Below are positions 23,716 to 35,438 of a DNA stretch of 64,000 bases, in pieces. The notes under the pieces are model-generated. The model made no database searches. It saw only the letters and a program-made list of their open reading frames with translations, and was not told the origin of the DNA. Every line of letters starts with the position of its first letter. Within the stretch, counting starts at the first letter, position 1. A program made the translations under genes and the position numbers. The DNA lies in NCBI RefSeq assembly GCF_007655135.1, contig NC_045133.1, forward strand, positions 21,177,845 to 21,241,844, read 5' to 3'. Source of the stretch: Punica granatum. Lineage: Eukaryota; Streptophyta; Magnoliopsida; Myrtales; Lythraceae.

Positions 23716-26700
23716 CTACTGCTTCTTCTCCTCTGCTTTCCGAGGCTGTCATGAACAAATGAAAGAACATAAACAATCGTGTAAGAGTTAGGCAAAATTC
23801 CATAACATTAGGCCGCAAAACATAGACCATGGGCAGATACAGGAATCAACTATCGAGAATAGATCTTGTTGATAGAGAAATCGACCATGGGTACATAGAC
23901 GCATACTAAAAGTTCAGGATGGGCAACATCCCCATCCAAAACTTGGGTATCCTCCCTTCTTTAAGTCCAATAATCTAAAAATAGATAGATAATAGCATGA
24001 ACCATGCAATAAACATGAACAATGAAAACGTAAGAGAATACTAACATAACTGCGACTACATACTCTCAATCACATTTTACAGATTTACCAGGAAAAAAAA
24101 AATCACATTTTACAGAGTATTCAACCATAATGAGAGGAAGTCAAAGGCAGTCAATCAATGGAGTACACAGAAGAAAAAATAAGTAGTACTGATACGACCA
24201 ACAAATATCTAAAAATGAGGGGGAAACGATGAAAAGAGTGAGAGGAAAACAACTTGCAAGACTTTGATCTCAAAGTAAGAATCAAAAATGAGGAAGCCAA
24301 CTCTTTGGTAGCCCTGGCACCAAACAAAAATTTCTTTGGTTAGCCCACGGACACGCATCAAAGTCACTTTTGAAGAACCAGAAGTCACAACCATATCGAC
24401 CAGAGGTCATACTCCCAAAGCAAGTGCGTGATCTCACTTCTCGGGAAACGACCCAAAAGTTTATGAGCATTGAAGTTGGACACCGAAGTCCTCATAACTA
24501 CCATCAAATGGAAAGTAGAGGTATAGTGATCTTAGAAAAAAAATATTGACCTCCTCTCGGCATTTTCTGACAAACAGAACCTTGGTTATTACTGGTCAGA
24601 AGGGTCACACTATAGATAAGAGGGCCAATCCAACAATATTAAGACACTGAAGGCTATCATTTCATCAGTATGAAAGTATATAAAGATTAAACTGACTAGA
24701 AAGAGACAGGAGATGGTTATGATGACAAAGACAATAAATTAAGGACATGAAATGAATTCAAACCATTGCTTTAGCAAATTTGAAAACAAAGGTAAAAGAG
24801 ACAGGTCTTTCGTTCCGCTGACATCCTCACCCTTGTTTTCACATTTACAAAAGAAATGAACATGAAATTCACCACTCTTCTTTGCCTTGTTGACTTCATC
24901 ATCATAATCCCCCTCCTTGTCTTCCCAATCTATTTGATCTTCTTAGTCCGTCCTACTAATGTATTGAGATCCTTCACAGTACTGGTCATTGTTTGCAGCA
25001 GCCTCTTCTTGTGATTCGGCTCTTCTAACCGGTGATAACAAAGGCGATCTGTTTGCTGAGAGAATGCTGAGGAAGGTTGGCATTTGCTTTAGGATTGCAA
25101 CATGACCGACTTACCATCCACAGATGGTAGATGTAACAAATTTGGTGGCCTAGCACTGCACTCATCAGACTTTTGGTAGTTCTCCTCATATAACAGCAAG
25201 CTCTAGGTGCAAGAGATAATCTTTTGGTAGGGATAAGGGGCTCCGAGATATCCTCAAGAGATCTAAGGGAAAGTAAATCAATGGACTACAGTGATAAACT
25301 AGAAGCAAAAGTATGAAGTAATGGTACAACCAACAAATACCTAAAAATGAGGGGGAAATATTGAAAATACAGAGAGGAAAAGAACTTCCAAGACATAGAT
25401 CGCCGAGTAAGAAGCCCAAATAGGAAAGTCAATTCTTTGGTAGCCCAAGGACGTGCACCAGAAGGCTCTTTTGAAGAACTAGAAGTCACAACCATATCAA
25501 TCGGAGGTCTTCCTCCCGAAGCAGGAGCGATATTAGAAAATGACCCAACAGTTGATGAGCACTGTTGGGCACCAAAGTCTTTACAGCTACCATCAAATGG
25601 GAAGTAGAGGTATAGGGATCTTAGAAGAAAATGTGGACCGCCTCTTGGCATATTCTGACAAACAGTACCTTGGCTGTTACCAGTCATAAGAGCCATATTA
25701 TAGATAGGAGGGTTATCAGTTCAACAGTATGAGAGATAATAAAGATTAAACAAACTAGAAAGAGACAGGAGATGGTTATGATGACAAACACAATAAATTA
25801 AGGAAGCGTAATGAATTCAAACCATTGCTTTAGCAAACTTGAAAACAAAGGTAAAGGAGGACCTCCTCACCCTATTTTCACATTCACAAAAGAAATGGAT
25901 ATGAAATCACCACTCTTATTTGCCTTGTTAACTTCATCATCATAATCCCCCTCCTTGATCATCTTCCCAATCTATTTGATCTTCATAGTCTGTCCTACTT
26001 ATGTACTGAGATACTCCATTGTCCTGATCATTGTTTGCAGAGGACTCTTATCATGATTCAACTCTTCTAACCAGGGCTAACAAAGGTGATCTGTTTGCTG
26101 AGAGAATGCCAAGAAAGGTTTGCATTAGTTATAAGATTGCAATATGACAGACTCCCCATCCGCGGAAGGCAGATGTAACAAACTCGGTGGCAAGCACTGC
26201 ATTCATCAGACTTTTTGGTTGTTTTCCTCATCTAAGAGCAAGCTCTAGGTGCAAGAGACAATCTTTTGGTTGGGATAGGGGCTCAGCTCAAGAGGACCTC
26301 TGATAACAATCCATGGTGATACTACAAAATGCAAGAGCTTGGGGCTTCAAAACACATAATTAAGACAGGTAATGGCTCGATCAAACTGTAAATGAAGAAA
26401 AAACAACCAAGGAATCACCATTCTCTCGAATTAGGAGCACTGTCACTGATGAACACCAGCTGTTCGACTAAATGCCGCAGAGGTAAAAAACCAAAAACCC
26501 ACAAAATCAGATACTGACCACAGACCCCTGTTGGACCAAATGTCACAGAGGCAAAGCCCTACACGAACAGAACCAGACCTCGACCCACAACTCTACCATG
26601 ACAAGCAAACAAATGAACAGACTGACCTTAGTGCCGGGGGCGAACTGGTGGAGCTCCTCCTCGGGGATGATGACGGGCCACGCCTCGCCGCCCTCGCGGA

Positions 26701-26983
26701 ACATCTGCTCGGTCTCAAGGAACTGACCTTTCTCGAGGATCATGGTCCGGATGTTCTGAGCGGGGGTGGAGGTGGCGTCGAAGACCTCCTCTACTCCGTT
26801 GACGAAGGTAACGGTGATCTGGGGCGGGTGGTCGTCGGTGCGGCGCTTGACAACGACCTGGCAGGCGGGGTTGGACTCCTTGGCCTTGCGGGCGTTGCAC
26901 TGCGCCAAGAACTCCATGCACGACGCGATGCGCGGGTCGAGGGCGTTGAACTCGATCCTCACCTTGGACAGGAACTTCAGCAT
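23716..26983 (-). CDS. Mitochondrial large-subunit ribosomal protein mL53 (2 exons)
   Basis: The spliced CDS is 387 nt, giving 128 aa. Exon 1 is 26627-26983 and starts MLKFLSKVRIEFNALDP. Exon 2 is only 30 nt, 23716-23745 (PRKAEEKKQ and stop), joined across a 2881-bp GT-AG intron. The fold-defining text KVRIEFNALDPRIASCMEFL, NPACQVVVKRRTDDHPPQIT and VTFVNGVEEVFDA aligns with the MRP-L53/MRPL44 family (compare human MRPL53 pattern VRVQFCPFEKN...CSVIADVRHDG). The protein would be imported into mitochondria and built into the large ribosomal subunit. The gene is tail-to-tail with the TLDc gene (stop codons about 630 bases apart). An exon-1-only model reading into the intron would give a false 146-aa product. 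The exon 2 assignment rests on the family C-terminus, the clean CAG acceptor and the preserved frame. Confidence 0.87.
24157..26303 (-). pseudogene. Two tandem copies of a gene-like remnant inside the mL53 intron
   Basis: Copy A (about 24157-25277) and copy B (about 25278-26303) are diverged direct repeats offset by about 1.13 kb. Read on the minus strand, both preserve protein-like blocks. One is SQYISRTD(Y)EDQIDWED followed by DYDDEVNKAKKSGEF and HVHFFCKCENKG (copy A; copy B similar with shifts). Another is CQ(K/N)MPRGG followed by an FPFDG-like segment. Copy A has a stop where copy B has tyrosine, and both show frameshifts, so neither is an intact gene. I do not recognise the protein. The remnant is in the sense direction of mL53 and would be removed with its intron. 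Confidence 0.5.
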
Positions 26984-28033
26984 CTTTGAGTTTCGGCTTC
27001 TCGTCCTTCTGCTTGCTACTGCCGGAGAGCTCGAGCTGAAAAGAAGAGCTCCAGCTCCAGCTCCAGCTCGAGCTATGAGGTCTCAAGAGCGCGGAAGCAG
27101 ACCAAGCCTAGTGCCGGTCTAACTTGGTGCAACGAAAATGGGATGGGAGATGAGGTTGATGATTTACTAGTAGTGGGGACGTGGGCACGGGACGAGATAG
27201 TTCGGCTTTAGGTGCTAAGCATAACAGTCCCGAATTTTCGGAAAATGGAAATTATTTAACCGAAACCGATCGTCTAACCATATTCCAATCATAAATTCGT
27301 CCCAAAAATAACTATCTTTTCGATTCAGTTAAATTAAAAAAATTAACATTAAACTCTAAATTTATAAAGTCTAATCGCTCCATAAGAGAATTAACACTAA
27401 ATAAAGTGTTAAAAAAAACAAGCACGTTTATATACTAATCAAATTTTTACGAAATTATAATTACAAAAAATATCAAAATTCCCACAATTACTAAACACCT
27501 CTTAATGACTGGATGATTTTTTAGATTTCTTTTTCAACTTTTTCTCTTGAGAAAAAAAAAAGAAAGTGGTAATATTTAAACTCGGATCTATAAATGAATA
27601 TAACAAAATATATAATTCATATTTTTTTTTTATATTCGGTACGGGACGGTTAAACATGATTTTTGAAATTAGAAACCGTAACTGTCTCGAAACCAAACGA
27701 TTTGAGAATTTAGGAATCGAATTTTTCTCGAAACCGAGTAATTTGTTTATTTTTCGTTTCGAACCGTGATGATTATCGGGACAACTCGGTTATCAGTTAT
27801 TTTCACACGGCCCTAGTTTGTAGGACATTTGGTATTAGATAGTTAATGAATATAAAAAGCTCTTGTAACGAAATCCAACCCAAAAACCTAGAGAGACATA
27901 GTACTTTTATTTTTTCGGTGTGCACCCGATACTCAGAAGCCCTGACTAATCCAATTCACCTTGTTTAAGGAGAATAAACGGCGAAGCATTTGAACCAATC
28001 CATATTGGTTCACTACACTCCATTTCTCGAAAA

Positions 28034-28060
28034 ACTAGTTTCATGACCGTGCATTGCACG
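28034..28060 (-). mobile_element. Helitron-like 3' terminus
   Basis: On the minus strand a short hairpin CGTGCAATGCACG (28048-28060) is followed about nine bases later by CTAGT (28034-28038). A GC hairpin shortly upstream of CTRRT is the structural signature of Helitron 3' ends. The element body would lie at higher coordinates; its 5' end was not identified. Confidence 0.5.
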
Positions 28061-31000
28061 TGTTCATTTTAATATATCTTTTAATATTTTCTCTTATATG
28101 TAATAATTACTCACATCTTGAAAGACCAATTCTTTCATTACGATCAACAATATCTTTTAATAATTATTAATTTCCAGTTTCAAACAATAATTTTTAATAA
28201 CTTTCATTATAAATTAGAGTGCGTTAATAGTTCAACATGTTTTACAACTAATCGTGTCATTTACTATTTAAGTTAATTATTAATTCATATTTATCACATA
28301 TACTTTAATTTAGAAATTACAATACAGATTTATATTCATATTTACCAAATATGTTTTGAAAATAGTTTTTATGACATCCATATCTTTTAAGCGTGTTTCT
28401 TTAAATCTTTGATTATTGATGATCATAAATTCATATATAATACGTAAAGTTTTTTCTTCTATACAACCCTAAGTCAATAAAAAGCTGATCGTGGATATTT
28501 TATATAGATATATGATAAATTATATATTCCTTTAGTGCCGTTATCCTCCATGTTGTAATTTTTAATGCACTAGTCATGAAGCTCGTGTTTTGTATGTATA
28601 AATAGCAATTTACAATTAGTAAAATATATTATTTTTTCTCAACAAAAATATATTATATTGGATGGATAATACTGTTGTTAACTTAATTTCACCAATAAAA
28701 TAAGTAAAAATGTATATATATATATATATATCTGTAGCTATAAATACATATACGTATTTTAATGTTAATATCAAAAGTTCAAGATTATCAAATATTATGT
28801 AGATGATAAAATCTTTCAAAAAATTTCAAAAATATTATATTATATAAGTATCTAATAAAAAATAGTCATTCAACTTTAAAACTTTTTAGTAAAAAAATAG
28901 CCTATATCAGAAATAGCCGATTGACTCTATAATCAGAAGAAATACATATTAATACATTTATATTATAAATAACTATAAATTAACATATACTTATTCTAAT
29001 ACTTATTTTACAAAATTAGATACTGATTTTTTACCTCCAATAAAAAAAGTTCAAGATCATCAGATATTATATAAATGATAAAATAAAATCTTCTAAAAAA
29101 TTCCAAAAATATTTTGTTATATCCACAATTTTATAAAAAAAAAGTTCATCTAAATTTTAAAATTAAAAAAATCCTTGATTTTTTAGATTAATATAATGCA
29201 ATCAACAATATCTAATATGAAAATTTTAAAAAAATATTATGTTTTTATTTATTTTTGTCAAAAAATATATGTTAAATTTTTTTAAAAAAGTAGTTTTATT
29301 AAAAATTATTATAAAAAATTCAAAAAAATGGAAAAAAATCGGATTTTATCGTATCATATATTTTAAGAATTAAAATAAAAATCAGTTTTATTAAGAGTTA
29401 ATATAAAAATTAAAAAATTCAATGAAATTTCATTCAGGAATCGAGCGTTGTAAGCCCATCTAGCAGGGTCCAATATAAGTTCCCTTTATATTATATATAC
29501 ATATATATATATATAGATGGTTTTCAGAATTTTTCATACGATAAAAAACTATCATCGCCCGAATTCAATATTAAAAAGGTACATTATATATGTTTAATAA
29601 GTAGCAAAGAGCGAGAGTGCACATTAATTTCTGGCAAACTTGCATTCGGAGGAAAAAATATAAAATCATAGATATCATTTTTCACTTGGCTTTTTTTTTT
29701 CCCCACAAACATGGTTTGCATGAAATGAATTGACGTGCATAAGCATCGCCTCTCCTCTAAGATAACAATCAATATAGTCTACAGTATGAGCAAAATAAAC
29801 ATAAAAAATATATTCTAAAAAATTGCAAGGCTAGAAATCATTTATTTGCCTTAGAATGTGTAAATAATTTAGCAAATGCCGACTGAATAGATATCACAAA
29901 GAAGGAAGCTGGAAACGAATGATAATAGACTACAAGAAATTAACTAAGAATTCATTGCAGAAATTTGTGATAGACAATAGAAATTTGGCTCCACTCCGCT
30001 TCTTCCTCCGGTAGTTGCCTTCACTCCGCTTGCTCCTCCGACCATTGCCTCCAACTTTGCTTGTTCCTCCGGCCGCTCTTCATCGCTCCCTCCGACTGTT
30101 GCCTCTGAGTCTCCCTCGACATATGCCCTAACTTCTATATTGATCCCTCTCCATTCGATCCTCTCCCCCCACTCCTCTTGCTTCTCCGATCAGAGGAAGA
30201 AAAAACGGAGAAGTGCTAGAGAGACTTACACGACCCCAGAGGCTAGTGCAAATCAGAGTCAATTTCGATATTCGAAATTGTACAGTTTTTTTTTCTATTG
30301 TAATAATTGTATTCTGATTTTTAGGAAACCTATTTGTTTCTTCATATGATAAGATATTTTGAATGATTAATTTTATATTATAATCAATGATAATTAGCAA
30401 AATCGAACTAATCTTGAAATGGTTCATTAACAATTATATAACTAACTTTATTGATCAATATGCATACATATAGATATGTTAATTTAATCATTTAAGTATT
30501 AGGTATATTTTTTATAGATACTTTGAAAAATTTAATTGTATGCTTTTTAAAATTAACGTTTTTAAAAATTTTAATTTTATATTACCAGAACTATAACAAT
30601 TTGTATTTGACAGAAATTATATTATGATCAGCTTAAATATTTATTTGATGGTATAATAATATATTAATAAATATATGTTCATATATATGTGTTTTTTCGA
30701 AAATTAGAATATTATATATTATGAGTATTAAATGAGTGAGATTTTTAGTCTTTCAACTTTTTTCTTGATGCTACGGAAAATGAGATATAAGGTTGACGGT
30801 TAAAAGGGATAGGAAAAATTATAAAAAGTAAAAAGAAAATGATAAAACATAAATTTTGATTCTGTATTTGTAGGACATTTCGCTTTTAGATAGTTAATGA
30901 ATATAAAATATTCATATGTATATTTACAACAAAAAAAAAAACTAAGAACCTCAGGGAGAGAGAGAGAGAGTATTCACTACAATCCATTTTCGAAAAATAT

Positions 31001-31264
31001 GCTTTTAAAACATTATTTATTCCCTTTAATTGAACATTCTTAAAACCTTGATGTTATTACATACAATTTTTTATAACGTGGATTACTATTAAAAAAAAAC
31101 TAGTCTTTACGTCTCAATTTACCCAAAAAAACAAAGTAGTCTTTATATCTATGAGATGCACAGGTTGTTTTACTTATTCATTTTAAAAGTGTTTATTGAA
31201 AATTATTTTTTTATACATTGATTTCGAATATACAATGTCGTTTCATTTTCCTAGCATATTTTAT

Positions 31265-31289
31265 ACTAGCGAATGACGTGCCTAGCACG
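31265..31289 (-). mobile_element. Helitron-like 3' terminus
   Basis: On the minus strand the perfect 5-bp hairpin CGTGC-TAG-GCACG (31277-31289) precedes CTAGT (31265-31269). The structure and spacing match the terminus at 28034. The body should extend to the right, but the 5' end was not found. Confidence 0.5.
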
Positions 31290-31433
31290 GACAACAAAGA
31301 AGATAACCGAAAAATATATAAATCTTTTAGAAGGATAATCAAATTATATGAAGTAATTTCAAGCAAATCACAAAATGAAAAATTGCAAAAGTGGATTTTA
31401 ACTATCATATATAGGATTAATCACTTAAAAAGG

Positions 31434-32319
31434 CACGACATTTGCACTTTTTCTTGAATCTAGCACGAATTCTCAATAATAACACGGAAAAGCACAACGT
31501 TCGGATTTAGCTGCGAATCTAGCACGAGGTCAAATGTAACGGTGACGACTAAAGTGAACTTAATGGTACCGCATGAGATAATATTATTGGACGAATGGAT
31601 CACGCACGATTTTATTTAATAAAAAATAATTCTAAAATTATATTAAAAAAAGAGAGAAAAGAGGGAGCCCCCCAAAACCCAGAATCGAAATTGGGGTCGT
31701 GGACCACCTCAACTATGACCAACAACCCTAAATTGGGTGATGATGGCTGCGATTGGGGCTCCACCCAGAGTTGCAACAACCCCAATTTTAGGGCTCGTTC
31801 GATTCCAGTGGTAGGGACCCCTACTGCCGCCATCACCCTCCCACGTGGTTTGTCGACCACCTCTGCTGTGGCCAGCGACCTAGATTAGGATGATGGTAGC
31901 CACAATTGGGATCCTCACCACCTAAATCGAAAGAGTCATGAAATTGGGGCTTTTTCAATTCGGGGTAAGGGCCTTGATTGCGGCTACCACCACTCCAATC
32001 GAGGTCGCAAGCCATATCAATGGTGGCCGACAACCTTAATTGAGGAGGTCGTGGCCACCACAGCTGGCCCCCTCCCCTTTCCCCCGTTTTTTCTTTTCTT
32101 AAAGAAACTTCTTTTTATTTTTAAATTATTTTTTATTAAATAAAATCATGCGGGGTTCACTCATCCAATAATGTTACGCCGTGTGGTATCATTAGGTCCA
32201 CGTTAGTTGTTACCGTTACATTTGATGGCGTGCTAGATTCCCAACTAAATCTGAAAGTCATTTCTTTCTATACTATTATTGAAAAGTCGTGCTAGATTCA
32301 AGAAAAAATATAAATCGTG
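31434..32319. mobile_element. Non-autonomous DNA transposon with about 215-bp inverted repeats
   Basis: The left arm (31434 to about 31650) and right arm (about 32103-32319) are inverted copies. Each arm carries TTTTTCTTGAATCTAGCACGA, later GAATCTAGCACG again, then CAAATGTAACGGT and GATTTTATTTAATAAAAAATAATT. The interior (about 31660-32090) is GC-richer and made of imperfect repeats of a TGGCCAC/CCACC...AATTGGG motif. It has short ORFs but no transposase. No convincing target-site duplication is visible, so the exact ends are approximate and the superfamily is not settled (MULE-like by TIR length). Confidence 0.75.
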
Positions 32320-32984
32320 ATATTGGAATCATTTATTATTTTAGAAAAAAATCAAGTATAATTTTTGCATCTTTTATAACATTTGTTGCAAAAAGATAAT
32401 TAATTTTACATGATTGTATTTCGTATATATGTTATTATTTCTTTTAGAAATTATTCATAAATATTTGTGAAACATAAATTTTCTTATTATTAATACTAGC
32501 AGAAGTTTCAATAATTAATTTCAAATTTTAAATAATATTTTAAATAAAATTAGGCTAATGTTAAATAGTATACTATTAATTTTGTTTCTACTTGTCTTAT
32601 TTAATAGGTATTAAATGTTTTTTTAATATTAATGGAAAGTAAAATTTATCACATTCTAATTTATTTGGTGCACTCATTTTGAAAGGAATCTTTCAAATGT
32701 TAAATGTCTATTTTTTCATATGACCATAAGTAAATGAAATTAGTAATTCATGATTTTTTTTGGGGGAAATCTTGTACATAAAAATCTAACAATATTTTAT
32801 GACATTATATATCCCTGATATCATATGGACTCATATTTTCATAAATACATATATATATATATATATCATTCTTTATATATTTGCTTCTTGAAAATCATAA
32901 TAAGTAATATATTTTCATAAAGGGTAATTTAACTCTTTACTTTAGTATATGCATTAATTTACTACAATGTTCTTTCAATTAATT

Positions 32985-33010
32985 GCTAGTGTTTACCCGT
33001 GCGTTGCATG
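32985..33010 (-). mobile_element. Degenerate Helitron-like 3' terminus
   Basis: On the minus strand the hairpin-like CCATGCAACGCACGG is followed by CTAGC at 32985-32989, one base away from the CTRRT consensus. It resembles the two termini at 28034 and 31265. Confidence 0.35.
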
Positions 33011-34301
33011 GTATTTTTATATAAGTTATTGATCAAAATTAGTAAAACTAATTATTCTTATAATATCAAGATGTAATTTCTATGGTCAATTTCATGTGCT
33101 CATGAACTTTCCTTGTGAATTTTTTTTTTCTATACTTGATTATATATCTCGTATTCTATTTACACATTTTTTTCAGCATCACGTTCTTTATATATTAGCA
33201 ATGAAGAGACATCTGAAATTTAATACAAATCGTTTTTAGATAAAAATACATCATGTTTATGTATTGTAATGCTTTTAACATAAGACACCTTAATTATGTA
33301 ATATATGTGCATCATTACTTATTTTTTAAACTTAAGTGAATGTTTCACCCATGATTTTAATAGGATTGGTAATCTCTTAAATTTTTTTCTAATTTTTTGG
33401 ACATGTTTTAGTTTCTATCTCAGCTTTTTTAACCTCACAATGTGTAATTAACTTGACTGCGTTTATAACTATATAAATAAAATAAAATAAAGAAAAGTTT
33501 TGGACTTAATTATTACAAAGTTTTTTCTTTTTCTTTTTGGATATTTACTTTAGTAATACTTTAAAACATATAAAATAAATAAATCATTCTAACGTGGTTC
33601 ACTTGATATAAATATAACATAAGCATATATTTATATATTGTATATGCATTTTACCTAGACCACCCACTGTATAAGAACAATTGATATACATATCCATGCA
33701 TATAATAAATCATATAAGTTATTAAATTAATTAGCATGTTAAATAATTTCAGGGTCATGTTCTTGAGTATTTCCATTTTAAGTTAGTTGGCAAAAATATT
33801 TTGTTGTTTTAATAAATTAATTTGTCAAAATTATACTTTTAAGACCACATTGTAAATTTTATGATTAGTCGAATTAGTTATTTAAATGCAACCCATTGTA
33901 AATATTCCGTGCATTTTTCATTCAAATGCTTTGGATATTCCAAATATTAATCATATAAGTGACTATATTAACTTTTTTAATTAATCATCTATAAAGAATA
34001 TACTGCTCGGGCCAAAAAATTCCTTTTTTTTCATGATTTATAAAATGTAGATTAAAATGCTATATGAATATTATACACATTTTCTATTTATATTTATATT
34101 TTATTTAATAATAAAGCAAGGGTTAATATTAATGCACATTTAATTTGCTAATTATGCTTTACTATATATATATATATATATATATTAATATTGATTTTAT
34201 TTCAATCATGAAAAAGAAAACCTTTAATTTCATTTTTTCTATAATTTATTATATAATATTTATACTTTCTTATTTACATGATTGGTACCCTTTTGTTGAT
34301 G

Positions 34302-34750
34302 GTCCCATTTGGTAAGTAGGAATGGAATGAAATGTTTATTTCTCAGTCCATTTCATTTTTTTATTATTGTCTCTTATGTGAGTTGAAAATGACATTTCTT
34401 CATTATCATTTTTCCTTCATTTTGATGAAATGAACATTCTCTCAAAAAAGAAATAAAATGGTCATTCTCTCATGTCACGCTACATGTTGTGAACTATCAT
34501 ATATATTCTTTTAATGTTTATATCTAATAATTTATATAATATACTATCTTGATAGATAAGTGCAATATTATAATTATATTCTTTCATTTTGTAATAGCCA
34601 TTAAAGAAAATCACATTTTTCACTCAATAACATTATATTTTCCTATATAGCATCTATTTATTTCTACTACATTCTCGAGTACCAAACACATTATGTTTTC
34701 CTATATAGAATCTATTCATTTCCATTCCATTCCCGCGTAACAAACGGGAC
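34302..34750. mobile_element. MITE with about 35-bp terminal inverted repeats
   Basis: The left end GTCCCATTTGGTAAGTAGG, then AATGGAATGAAATG, matches the reverse complement of the right end (GTCCCGTTTGTTACGCGGG, then AATGGAATGGAAATG). The 449-bp body is AT-rich and non-coding. Confidence 0.7.
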
Positions 34751-35438
34751 AGTATTACTGCATAAAAGTTATTCCATGTATAAATTAATTTCTGTAATCC
34801 TAATTTATGTAAACCTATATTAAATGCAAAACGTAACTTGTTTTACTATATATAAATAAATATAGATCGATCAAGCAGCTTGCAGAATGTCTCGACGGTT
34901 CCTTAACCTTAGTTCCGAGCGTTTGATAATCATTAGTTTCTTGAGGCTAAAAGAGAGTGCCCGCACTCCGATGCAATAAAATTTTCAAGGATCTTCTACT
35001 CGGATGAATAGAACGTTTCGAGGGGGCCATGACACCTCAAATCTTCTAACAAAGTCGATTGAATTATTCGTAGTACGTCGACCCTGCGATTGACTACCGC
35101 ACAACATACTCTGACACGGAACAATTCAACAGGGCCTTTGAGCACAGCATCGAACAAGAGAAGATCATCTGGAACAATTTCTCATAGTGAATGCGAGTAC
35201 AAACCTTTCCCCCATCTGTTGGCACTGTGTATAGAAAATGAGCATAACAAGAATGAACAGAAATTCGCTCACACATTTACTAATCCCTAAACGGGCGCCA
35301 GTGTCGAAATCGAACTACCCGCAGCAAAAAGGAGCATTCTGGAACATAAACAAATAAACGGGGGAAGCAGATTATAAAAACACGGGGCTTAATCAACCCC
35401 CCCGGTGATTCTGAAAAATTGTACTTACAGGAATCTCT

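Larger units (their letters stand above)
27130..35438. other. AT-rich transposon-dense intergenic region, no genes
   Basis: This 8.3 kb lacks any ORF with protein-like composition. It carries TA microsatellites (about 28713-28731, 32847-32868, 34163-34186), Helitron-like 3' ends, a long-TIR element and a MITE, listed separately. The text TTTGTAGGACATTT...TTAGATAGTTAATGAATATAAAA occurs at 27816 and again at 30869. CACTACANTCCATTT follows both, so a dispersed element family is present at least twice. Confidence 0.65.

Noticed and set aside
26543..26626. Read-through C-terminus of the mL53 ORF (VSLFICLLVMV...)
   Set aside because: A GT donor follows GTK and a 30-nt exon at 23716-23745 restores the family ending PRKAEEKKQ.
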